8,624 bases of DNA from Ignavibacteriota bacterium (GTDB lineage: Bacteria; Bacteroidota; Ignavibacteria; Palsa-1295): contig JANYLL010000341.1 in the NCBI GenBank assembly GCA_025357895.1, positions 1-8,624 on the forward strand, read 5' to 3'. The notes below the pieces were generated by a model. It was not told the origin of the DNA, made no database searches, and was given only the letters and a program-made list of their open reading frames with translations. Position numbers and translations under genes: made by a program. Of this stretch, positions 1 through 6,772 are shown piece after piece (position 1 is the first letter of the stretch; every line of letters starts with the position of its first letter).

Positions 1-40
1 CAAAACACCGTTCACATGTTACCAAAAAGCGGCATGAGTT

Positions 41-75
41 CAGTCAAAACCACCTTAACTACAGTCAAAAACTGT
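41..75. repeat. 9-bp direct repeat with adjoining small dyad
   Basis: The 9-mer CAGTCAAAA occurs at 41-49 and again at 62-70, so the copies are 21 bp apart start to start, close to two helical turns. The second copy lies inside a perfect inverted repeat, ACAGT at 61-65 and ACTGT at 71-75 around CAAAA. The repeats are read directly from the sequence. An operator role upstream of the small acidic protein gene is only inference, because short A-rich repeats can arise by chance. Confidence 0.35.
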
Positions 76-198
76 CCTGAAGATGGGGGACATCATAGTT
101 GCTACCCTATGGCTTTTGACACATATTGGTTTGTAGATAAAACAATCCATTATCTCGGACATTACGTTAATAATTTACACACCTTTCAAATCGATAAA

Positions 199-528
199 AT
201 GATACTATCCGAGAATACTAAGAATGTGAACGATAGCGATGATCTTCCTGGTTATCCTCTTTACGCTCCGAGCGAAGACATATACAACAAAGAGAAAAAA
301 GATACGCATATCAATCCCGATGATAATTCGGAAATCAGTGATGTAACGCTGAGGTCCAAGTGGAATGAGGAAGATTACGATACGACACTATCAGGCGACG
401 ATCTTGATGTACCTGGTTCCGAATTGGACGACAAAGAAGAAGCGATCGGAAAGGAAGACGAAGAAAATAATTACTATAGCCTGGGTGGAGATAATCATGC
501 CGGTCTTGATGAAAATCAAGGAGAGTAG
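199..528 (+). CDS. Small acidic Bacteroidota-type protein of unknown function
   Basis: Function unknown. With the ATG at 199 the protein is 109 residues and strongly acidic, with no signal peptide or membrane segment. Three blocks look conserved: GYPLYAPSEDIYNKEKK (residues 18-34), DLDVPGSELDD (68-78) and EENNYYSLGGDNH (88-100). I recognise this pattern from small hypothetical proteins widespread in Bacteroidota, but no characterised member is known to me. The frame is open upstream through the left window edge, with another ATG at 16. I prefer 199 because the recognisable blocks begin soon after it, while the 61 residues before it look like unselected sequence (Cys-, His- and Thr-rich). No Shine-Dalgarno sequence precedes 199. 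The protein is probably cytoplasmic and partly disordered. It lies 88 bp before the polyketide synthase gene on the same strand, and co-transcription is possible but not shown. Confidence 0.7.
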   Translation: MILSENTKNVNDSDDLPGYPLYAPSEDIYNKEKKDTHINPDDNSEISDVTLRSKWNEEDYDTTLSGDDLDVPGSELDDKEEAIGKEDEENNYYSLGGDNHAGLDENQGE

Positions 529-530
529 AA

Positions 531-565
531 TTGGTAAATTATTTCCTCTGCGGCATGGTTACCAA
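531..565. repeat. 7-bp inverted repeat in the gap before the polyketide synthase gene
   Basis: TTGGTAA at 531-537 is matched by its exact reverse complement TTACCAA at 559-565, leaving a 21-base centre. No T-run follows, so it does not look like an intrinsic terminator. It lies just after the stop of the acidic protein gene and about 50 bp before the polyketide synthase start, where an operator could sit. A 7-bp match of this kind can occur by chance. Confidence 0.25.
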
Positions 566-616
566 CTTAGAATTCTATAGCTGAATTTCCCAAAACGATT
601 AGCTCCAAATAAGACA

Positions 617-1675
617 ATGCCTTTCGTAGCCGCAACTTCCAAGATCGATTTCCCCTATAAGCTTGATCAGCAATTTGTCAAACAATATGTTAAAGATATG
701 TTCGCGGCAGATTTCCCTCTTGTCGAAAGACTTATTGATGCCTTTGACAACACAGAGATCAAAGAAAGAAATTTTTGCGAGCCGCTCAGTTATTACTCTC
801 AAAATAACAGCTTTCAGGATCATAATAAAGAATACATTCGTGTTTCACTTGACTATTCGATCAAAGCGATTGAACTGGCTTTAGTAGATGCAGATATCAC
901 CAAGGACAAGATAACCGATATTTTATTTGTTTCATCCTCCGGGCTTGCTACACCCAGCTTAGACGCCCTCATTATTAACAAGATGCGATTAGATGCTAAT
1001 ATCAATCGGATCCCGATCTGGGGCTTAGGCTGTGCTGCCGGAGTATCGGCAGTCGCAAAAGCAAGTGTTATTGCGAAACAGAATCCTGATGCTATCGTGC
1101 TGATAGTTGCTGTTGAATTATGCTCCCTGACCTTTTTGAAGAACGACTTTAGTAAGAGTAATTTTATTGCGTCGAGTTTATTTTCGGATGGAATAGCCGC
1201 TTGCATTGTCAAGGGAGATAATTATACATCGCAGAATATGATCTCGATTCTTACTTCAAGAAGCAAATTATATTATGATCATCTCGATGTTATGGGGTGG
1301 GAGTTTTTAGATACAGGGTTTAAGGTTATTTTTTCAAAAGATATTCCCACCATTATTCACTCTCACATAAAAGATGACATCTTTGCCTTTCTCGAAATGA
1401 ATAATCTGCTGCTGCGTGATATTAAAAATTTTATTTTTCATCCGGGCGGCAAGAAAGTATTAATTGCATACGAAGAATCGTTAGGAATATCTCGCGAGCA
1501 AATAAAGAACACGCGAGAGACAATGAACGCCTACGGTAATATGTCTAGCGGAACGGTCTTATATGTACTTGAAAAATTCCTTCGCGAGGGCTTTGAAGAT
1601 GGCTATGGATTAATGCTTGCTGTGGGTCCCGGCTTTTCCAGCGAAATGGTCTTATTGGATATGAAAAATAAATGA
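617..1675 (+). CDS. bpsA: Type III polyketide synthase, BpsA/BcsA-like (alkylpyrone synthase)
   Basis: A homodimeric chalcone/stilbene-synthase-fold enzyme that would extend a fatty acyl-CoA starter with malonyl-CoA units and cyclise the product, typically to alkylpyrones or alkylresorcinols. The 352-residue length is normal for the family. The triad is complete: Cys139 in WGLGCAAG, His275 in FHPGGKK and Asn308 in YGNMSSGT. The ELCSLTF block (167-173), SSLFSDGIAA (187-195) and the C-terminal GPGFSSE loop (337-343) are also present. The spacing and wording of these blocks resemble Bacillus BcsA/BpsA more than plant chalcone synthases. The methyltransferase gene starts 4 bp downstream, reproducing the bpsA-bpsB pairing. 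The start at 617 gives the usual short N-terminus, and no Shine-Dalgarno sequence is visible. Starter length and ring type cannot be read from the sequence. Confidence 0.93.
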   Translation: MPFVAATSKIDFPYKLDQQFVKQYVKDMFAADFPLVERLIDAFDNTEIKERNFCEPLSYYSQNNSFQDHNKEYIRVSLDYSIKAIELALVDADITKDKITDILFVSSSGLATPSLDALIINKMRLDANINRIPIWGLGCAAGVSAVAKASVIAKQNPDAIVLIVAVELCSLTFLKNDFSKSNFIASSLFSDGIAACIVKGDNYTSQNMISILTSRSKLYYDHLDVMGWEFLDTGFKVIFSKDIPTIIHSHIKDDIFAFLEMNNLLLRDIKNFIFHPGGKKVLIAYEESLGISREQIKNTRETMNAYGNMSSGTVLYVLEKFLREGFEDGYGLMLAVGPGFSSEMVLLDMKNK

Positions 1676-1679
1676 AGGG

Positions 1680-2174
1680 ATGGACTTCGCAGTTTTCATA
1701 TCCCTTTTTATCGTTCAACGGCTATCCGAGTTAGTTGTTGCAAGAAAGAATGAAAAATGGCTTCGACAAAATGGAGCTGTTGAATACGGCCAGAAACATT
1801 ACCCATTTATTGTTTTACTTCACACGTTTTTTATTCTGTCTTTGATTATTGAATACAATGAGAGAACTGATCCGAACATAGATATATTATTCCTTGTCAT
1901 ATTTGTTTTTTTGATCAGCATGAAGATTTGGGTTATCTCCTCTCTCGGAAAGTTTTGGAATACAAAAATTTTCAGAGTGTCCGGTACGCCCCCCGTTCGA
2001 AAAGGATTATATAAATTCATCAGACATCCAAATTATATTATTGTTGTCTTAGAATTTATTGTGGTCCCTTTCGTATTCCATTTATACTATACCGCATTAA
2101 TTTTTTCTATCTTGAATGCATTCATATTACGGTTAAGAATACGGGAAGAAGAAAGGGTTTGGAATATTACGTGA
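1680..2174 (+). CDS. bpsB: Isoprenylcysteine carboxyl methyltransferase-family protein, BpsB/YpbQ-like
   Basis: A small integral-membrane S-adenosylmethionine-dependent methyltransferase. In Bacillus the YpbQ/BpsB relative methylates the hydroxyl of alkylpyrones made by the neighbouring type III synthase, and the same role is inferred here. The 164 residues contain about four hydrophobic segments (roughly 2-14, 43-58, 66-88 and 118-150). Family hallmarks are QRLSELVVARKNEKWL near the N-terminus (13-28), the RHPNY motif (115-119) and the C-terminal RIREEER stretch (153-159). The methyl-donor site of the family is formed by the C-terminal half. The ATG lies 4 bp after the synthase stop, so the two genes are surely co-transcribed. 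The protein ends only five residues after the REEER motif, slightly shorter than I expect. The stop is 4 bp from the stop of the convergent epimerase gene. Confidence 0.88.
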   Translation: MDFAVFISLFIVQRLSELVVARKNEKWLRQNGAVEYGQKHYPFIVLLHTFFILSLIIEYNERTDPNIDILFLVIFVFLISMKIWVISSLGKFWNTKIFRVSGTPPVRKGLYKFIRHPNYIIVVLEFIVVPFVFHLYYTALIFSILNAFILRLRIREEERVWNIT

Positions 2175-2178
2175 TAGA

Positions 2179-3183
2179 CTAGTTGCCAACTTGTACTTTC
2201 CAACTCAGCGGTAGATTCTTCTCGATCTCGATACCCTCAAATGGTTTGGATAGTCTCACTCCTGCAGATTTCACCCAGTCGCCCATTCTTTTCAAACCCT
2301 CAGCCAAAGCAACCTCTTTTGGTGCACCAAATATCTTTTGCACTTTTAGATGATCGCTCCAGGCGTTAACAACTTCATTGCGGGCAGGTAAGTATTTGAG
2401 AGGAGCTTTACTTCCCATAGCTTCCATTACTGCATAAGCAAGCTGATTTACCGTATAAACCGTATCTGCTCCGACATTGAACACCTCATTCTTAGCGGTA
2501 TCCAGTGTTGCACTTTTGGCAATTATTGGAGCAACATCGGCTATGTAACTGAACGCCCTCTTCTGCTCGCCATCACCGAAAAGAGTTAAGGGTTCACGGG
2601 CAAGAATTTGATTCATGAAAATTCCAATCACATTGCGGTACTTATCCCCGGTATTCTGTCGTTCACCATACACATTATGAGGGCGGAATATGACATAATC
2701 CAAGCCAAACATTTCATGAGAAGCCTTTAGCTCCATCTCAACGGCATACTTTGCTATACCATAAGAATCTTCAGGTTGAGGAACAAGCTCTTCGCGCATT
2801 GGCAACTGGTTTCTTCCGTAAACGGCAATAGAACTGGTAAAGATAAATCGCTTGACATCATGCTTGACTGCTTCATTTATGAGGTTCACGGAGCCAATTA
2901 CGTTATTGGTATAATTAAACCGTTTGATAAAATGCGAAAGTCCTTCCGCTGCGTAAGCCGCAAGATGAAAAACATAATCAAATTTATACTCATTAAACAA
3001 CCGGGCAAGCTTAACGTGGTCGGTGCAACTTGCTTCGATGAAGATCGCTTGTGGATTCACGTTATCGACGAAACCGCCGGAAAGATCGTCAAGTGCTACA
3101 ACATGATGACCTTGGGCAATGAGTGAATCAACAATATGCGATCCGATAAATCCTGCAGCGCCGGTAACAAGTGATGTTGGCAT
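2179..3183 (-). CDS. NAD-dependent epimerase/dehydratase, GalE-like (extended SDR)
   Basis: An extended short-chain dehydrogenase/reductase acting on a nucleotide-sugar, probably a UDP-hexose 4-epimerase. The Rossmann glycine motif TGAAGFIG is at 7-14, followed by the acidic LDD (31-33) expected to hold the NAD ribose. The active-site SSIAVYG block lies at 117-123, with catalytic Tyr141 and Lys145 in YGIAK. RPHNVYGERQ (167-176) fits the substrate-binding region. The 334-residue length is normal for the family. It is the last gene of the minus-strand operon, starting 3 bp after the glycosyltransferase stop, which suggests the two act on the same glycan. The exact substrate (Glc/Gal, GlcNAc/GalNAc or uronic acid) cannot be assigned. 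Residues 309-334 form a tail outside the core fold. Confidence 0.88.
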   Translation of the reverse strand: MPTSLVTGAAGFIGSHIVDSLIAQGHHVVALDDLSGGFVDNVNPQAIFIEASCTDHVKLARLFNEYKFDYVFHLAAYAAEGLSHFIKRFNYTNNVIGSVNLINEAVKHDVKRFIFTSSIAVYGRNQLPMREELVPQPEDSYGIAKYAVEMELKASHEMFGLDYVIFRPHNVYGERQNTGDKYRNVIGIFMNQILAREPLTLFGDGEQKRAFSYIADVAPIIAKSATLDTAKNEVFNVGADTVYTVNQLAYAVMEAMGSKAPLKYLPARNEVVNAWSDHLKVQKIFGAPKEVALAEGLKRMGDWVKSAGVRLSKPFEGIEIEKNLPLSWKVQVGN

Positions 3184-3186
3184 AAT

Positions 3187-4131
3187 TTAATTCTTTATGT
3201 ATCCTCTTTCTTTTAATCCTCTCTTACCTGAATACCCTTTTAAGTAATCGATAATACCGTAGAAAATTGCTTTTGCGCCGCGGAAATTACGAAACCACAG
3301 CAATGTTGAAAAATAGTATGTTATATACAATGGGTAGAACAGATGATGTCGCACTTTCAACCATCCATGAAAATGCCGGCGGGCAAAAATAAATGAATTC
3401 CGCATTTGCATATACATATAGAATGGTGTCTCGCCCCTGCCAAAAGGTGCACTCCGGAAATTATGATCTATCACACTTTTCGGTTCATACCAGCAATCAT
3501 ATCCTTGCGCCTTAGCGCGCAGGCACCAATCTGATTCTTCCCAATAAATAAAATATTCTTCAGCAAGTCCTCCAATCAGTTTTATAACTTCTCCATTCAT
3601 CAGCATCAGACAACCTGAAGCATAGATCACTTTCATCGCTGTCTCGAATTGTCCCTTATCTTCTTCTTGAACTCCAATATGGTGGTAGCCTGAATGCCAT
3701 TTTTGAAAAACTCCGGCATACCAAATAATATTATTCTTACCACGAATTGATTCGGGATAATAATAAATTTTTCCACTAACAGCAGCAACGCTGTTTTCAG
3801 CGAGTAATCGTTCGACCAGAGGTTCGAGAAATGATGGCGTTACTATCGTATCATTATTCAAAAGAAGAATGTGCACACAACCTTTGCTCATACCGTACTC
3901 TATACCGATATTATTCCCTCCCGAAAATCCGAGATTTTCATCGGATCGAATATGGGTAACTCCGGGAAATTCCTTCTTAAGTCGTTCTCCGGTATGATCG
4001 ATCGAACCGTTATCAACGACAATTACTTCGGCATTGGGGTATGACATCTTACTTAGAGACTCGAGGCAAAGCGACGTATCACTATATGAATTCAGATGGA
4101 CGAGAATAATACCAATCCGAGGATATTCCAT
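3187..4131 (-). CDS. Family 2 glycosyltransferase (GT-A fold, WbbL/rhamnosyltransferase-like)
   Basis: An inverting GT2-type enzyme that transfers a sugar from a nucleotide-sugar to a surface polysaccharide or lipid acceptor at the inner face of the membrane. Visible motifs are VVDNGS (38-43) for nucleotide binding, ENLGFSGGNNIG (65-76), the DXD equivalent NND at 92-94, and YFIYWEESDWCLRAKAQGY (193-211), which holds the expected catalytic acidic residues. This is the pattern of the WbbL/rhamnosyltransferase subgroup, though donor and acceptor are unknown. A hydrophobic aromatic stretch around 263-283 and a basic C-terminus suggest membrane association. The 314-residue length is typical. It starts 2 bp after the preceding gene's stop and is followed after 3 bp by the sugar epimerase, a likely functional partner. 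Confidence 0.9.
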   Translation of the reverse strand: MEYPRIGIILVHLNSYSDTSLCLESLSKMSYPNAEVIVVDNGSIDHTGERLKKEFPGVTHIRSDENLGFSGGNNIGIEYGMSKGCVHILLLNNDTIVTPSFLEPLVERLLAENSVAAVSGKIYYYPESIRGKNNIIWYAGVFQKWHSGYHHIGVQEEDKGQFETAMKVIYASGCLMLMNGEVIKLIGGLAEEYFIYWEESDWCLRAKAQGYDCWYEPKSVIDHNFRSAPFGRGETPFYMYMQMRNSFIFARRHFHGWLKVRHHLFYPLYITYYFSTLLWFRNFRGAKAIFYGIIDYLKGYSGKRGLKERGYIKN

Positions 4132-4133
4132 AG

Positions 4134-5984
4134 TTATCCCAATCTCTCCATAATATCAACTGCCATTTGATATTTCTTGAATGGCGGCATCATATATACT
4201 CCATCAACGAGCGAGCGGGCTTCACGCAAAAACTCGACGCAAATATCAATTCCTTCGATACTCTGTTCTTCCGTTGTATTTTTCCTCGCAATCCGATCAT
4301 GGATCCATTGAGGGATATTCATGCCCGGAACCTCATAATGCAGGAATTCCGCGTGACGCGAACTGCGCAGAGGCAAAATACCCAGCATCATTTTTGAATT
4401 TTTTCTGAAAGGTTTTAATAATTCGACCCATCGTTCGAGAACCGGTATTTCAAATATTGGCTGAGTAAAGATCACTTCACAACCCTCAGCTATTTTTTGC
4501 TCCATGCGCCGAATTTCTCTTTCCATATCATCTGCAACTGGATTCGCTCCGCAAGCAATAAGAAAATGGGTTGCACGAGCTTCACTTCCTGTAATAGGAT
4601 TACCCATGAGATCGAGTCCTTTATTCATGGAGTTAAGTGCGCGAATTAATCCGATCGCATCAATATCATAGACGCTTGTTGCATAAGGATAATCACCAAT
4701 CTGAGCAGGGTCACCCGTGACTGCAAGAATATTCCGCACTCCCATAAGTTCGGCACCCAGCAACTCAGATTGCAAGCCCACCATATTTCGGTCACGGCAG
4801 GCAAGATGCGCGACAACCTCTATTCCGCAGGTATCCTGAACGATCTTTGCAAGTGTAAGTGAACTAATTCGGAGTCTGGCACGAGCACCATCAGATATAT
4901 TCACCGCATCGATCCCATGCTTGGCTAAGAATGATGCACCTTCGGTGACACTTGACATATCCAATCCGCGAGGAATATCAAGTTCCACGGTCGCAAGGAA
5001 TTTATTACCAAGATTCTTTTTAAAATGAGAAAAATGCTCTTCCTTCTGAGAGCTACTTATTTTTTCCTGTTTCACCTTAATGAGTTCGGGCTTGATCTCA
5101 CCAACATGCATTCCTCTTACGGATTCTGCGATCATCTTAACATGCTCAATTGTTGCCCCACCGGATGCACCGATAATTCCAACACCTGCTTCCACAAGTC
5201 GCTTCGCGCTTGCACCAACATATTCAGGCGTTGCATTATAATACGCTCTGCCATCAACAAGTGTAGGAATGCCTATATCAGGTTGCGCGCTGAGTGGCAG
5301 ATCCGGCAAGGCAAAAGCTTTCACGATTGAGATCATTCGCTGAGGACCGACAGTGCCATTTGTACCGATGACATCAACTCCGAGTTCTCGTAACCGCTCG
5401 GCGATCTTTCGCGCATAATTTGTTGCAAGCAAAGCCCCATCCTCAGGAAAAGTTTTTTGCGCTATTATAGGAAGATGCGGGGCAATTTTTTTTGCAGCTT
5501 TAATAGCAAGTTCAAGTTCAGCAAGTTCGATAAAACTTTTTAAGATCAGAACATCGGGCCCGCCATCACAAAGCGCACCGATCTGCTCTTCGAAAGATTT
5601 CAGCACTGCTTCCGGTTTCGATGGACCAAGCGGCGAAAGATATTTACCGACCGGACCGACTGCCGCTGCAACAAATAGATTTCTTTCACCCGCTACCGAT
5701 CGAGCCAGCCATACACCTTTACGATTGATCTCATAGGCTTTGGAGCGTAATCCGAAACGCTCCAAGGCAAGCGGACTTGCATGCTCTGTGTTTGTTTGCA
5801 ATAACTCTGCACCTGCATCGGCAAATTCATGATGCGTATGTTCGACGGCAACTGATTGAGTAAGATTATAATGCTCGATCGGATGGTCATGGTATCCGAG
5901 TTGCGCGAGTACAACTTCCATTGACCCATCTGTAACGAGGGGTTTAGTCTGAAGTGTCTGAAGTCGTTCCTGAAAGCGATTCAA
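4134..5984 (-). CDS. yitJ: YitJ-type homocysteine methyltransferase-like/MTHFR fusion lacking the zinc cysteines
   Basis: Two domains are fused. Residues 1 to about 290 match the homocysteine S-methyltransferase barrel (VTDGSM 17-22, AGAELLQTNT 57-66, VDGRAYYNATPEY 243-255). Residues about 322-616 match flavin-dependent 5,10-methylenetetrahydrofolate reductase (MetF), with candidate key residues Glu334, His393, Asp425 in TGDP and Gln508 in FTQPIFE. In active relatives the two halves would make and use methyl-tetrahydrofolate for methionine synthesis. Here the N-terminal domain has lost its three zinc ligands: Asn-Cys is Asn-Gly at 209-210, and the Gly-Cys-Cys-Gly block is Ala-Ser-Gly-Gly at 273-276. 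Only Cys139 remains in that domain. Homocysteine methylation by the known mechanism is therefore unlikely, while the reductase half should work. The start is a TTG at 5984, with no ATG between it and the upstream in-frame stop at 6003-6005. It begins 5 bp after tpiA. Confidence 0.9.
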   Translation of the reverse strand: MNRFQERLQTLQTKPLVTDGSMEVVLAQLGYHDHPIEHYNLTQSVAVEHTHHEFADAGAELLQTNTEHASPLALERFGLRSKAYEINRKGVWLARSVAGERNLFVAAAVGPVGKYLSPLGPSKPEAVLKSFEEQIGALCDGGPDVLILKSFIELAELELAIKAAKKIAPHLPIIAQKTFPEDGALLATNYARKIAERLRELGVDVIGTNGTVGPQRMISIVKAFALPDLPLSAQPDIGIPTLVDGRAYYNATPEYVGASAKRLVEAGVGIIGASGGATIEHVKMIAESVRGMHVGEIKPELIKVKQEKISSSQKEEHFSHFKKNLGNKFLATVELDIPRGLDMSSVTEGASFLAKHGIDAVNISDGARARLRISSLTLAKIVQDTCGIEVVAHLACRDRNMVGLQSELLGAELMGVRNILAVTGDPAQIGDYPYATSVYDIDAIGLIRALNSMNKGLDLMGNPITGSEARATHFLIACGANPVADDMEREIRRMEQKIAEGCEVIFTQPIFEIPVLERWVELLKPFRKNSKMMLGILPLRSSRHAEFLHYEVPGMNIPQWIHDRIARKNTTEEQSIEGIDICVEFLREARSLVDGVYMMPPFKKYQMAVDIMERLG

Positions 5985-5989
5985 TAGGA

Positions 5990-6772
5990 TTAGAAAAGTA
6001 AGTTAATTTTTGAAGCGGCATCAATGATAACCGTGAATGCCTTTGCATCAAGGGATGCGCCGCCAATCAGTCCACCATCAATATCTTGCATGGCTAAAAG
6101 ATCAGATGCGTTCGTAGCATTCATACTGCCTCCGTAAAGAATAGGAATTCCGGAAGCAATAGTTTCATTATAAAGCGTTGTGAGTTCTGAGCGTATATAG
6201 GAATGTGAATCTTGTGCAATCTCAGTCGTCGCAGTTCTGCCTGTTCCAATTGCCCAAACAGGTTCATAGGCAATGGTGATCATTTTGATCTGCGAAGCAT
6301 CAACTCCGCGCAAACCCTCTGTGAGTTGATGCATCAAAACTTCGAAGGTTTGAGCCAACTCACGTTCTTCATGCGTTTCTCCCACACAAAGAATCGGTTT
6401 TAATCCAACGCTTAATGCAGCTTTAATCTTCTTATTAATAAACTCATTCGACTCATTAAAAATGGTACGACGCTCCGAATGACCGAGAATAACATACGTG
6501 CAGCCCGCTTCAGCAAGCATCCGCGCTGATAATTCTCCTGTGAATGCACCTTTGGTTTCCGAATGGCAATTCTGCGCACCGACAGAAATTTGTACACCCC
6601 TTCCGCTTAATTTATCGATCGCTAAGCCAATTGATGTAAATGGCGGGCAGACAGCAATTTCAACGTTCTTAAATGAATCATCCCAAAGCCCAACTAAACC
6701 GCCAAGGAGAGCACTTGTCTCTTCAAGCGTTCCGTTCATTTTCCAATTCCCGCAAATAAATTTTCTTTTCAT
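5990..6772 (-). CDS. tpiA: Triosephosphate isomerase
   Basis: A glycolytic and gluconeogenic enzyme interconverting dihydroxyacetone phosphate and glyceraldehyde 3-phosphate, a cytosolic dimeric TIM barrel. All catalytic landmarks are present: Asn9 and Lys11 in CGNWKMNG, His98 in ILGHSERR, Glu170 in AYEPVWAIGTG (followed by flexible loop 6), and the phosphate-binding loops YGGSMNATN (213-221) and GGLIGGASL (233-241). The 260-residue length is standard. The phosphate loop reads GGSMN where GGSVN or GGSVK is usual, a mild variation. Its ATG overlaps the gatB stop in an ATGA arrangement (4 bp), which suggests translational coupling. The YitJ-type gene follows after 5 bp. Confidence 0.98.
   Translation of the reverse strand: MKRKFICGNWKMNGTLEETSALLGGLVGLWDDSFKNVEIAVCPPFTSIGLAIDKLSGRGVQISVGAQNCHSETKGAFTGELSARMLAEAGCTYVILGHSERRTIFNESNEFINKKIKAALSVGLKPILCVGETHEERELAQTFEVLMHQLTEGLRGVDASQIKMITIAYEPVWAIGTGRTATTEIAQDSHSYIRSELTTLYNETIASGIPILYGGSMNATNASDLLAMQDIDGGLIGGASLDAKAFTVIIDAASKINLLF

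Noticed and set aside
116..143. TTGACA at 116-121 as a sigma-70 -35 box
   Set aside because: The best -10 candidate at 16-bp spacing is TAAAAC, only a partial match. Bacteroidota housekeeping promoters use a different consensus (TTTG and TAnnTTTG), which is not matched cleanly here.
16..198. Upstream extension of the acidic protein frame (ATG at 16, open to the left edge)
   Set aside because: The 61 extra residues look unlike the conserved acidic protein and unlike a signal peptide. The recognisable blocks begin after the ATG at 199. Kept as an alternative start only.
568..573. TAGAAT as a -10 box for the polyketide synthase gene
   Set aside because: A good single hexamer match, but nothing resembling a -35 or -33 element lies at the right distance.
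853..1212. 119-codon open frame on the minus strand inside the polyketide synthase gene
   Set aside because: Opposite a gene with all family motifs; its product has no recognisable features.
2776..3126. 116-codon open frame on the plus strand inside the epimerase gene
   Set aside because: Antisense to a well-conserved gene, with no family-like motif.
5025..5330. 101-codon open frame on the plus strand inside the YitJ-type gene
   Set aside because: Composition is that of an antisense shadow; the opposite strand encodes a coherent two-domain enzyme.
5157..5357. Frameshift or sequencing error as the cause of the missing zinc cysteines
   Set aside because: Each codon is one base from a Cys codon, but three independent errors plus the changed neighbours (Ala273, Ala277, Ile279, Glu67, His68) in an uninterrupted frame make error unlikely.
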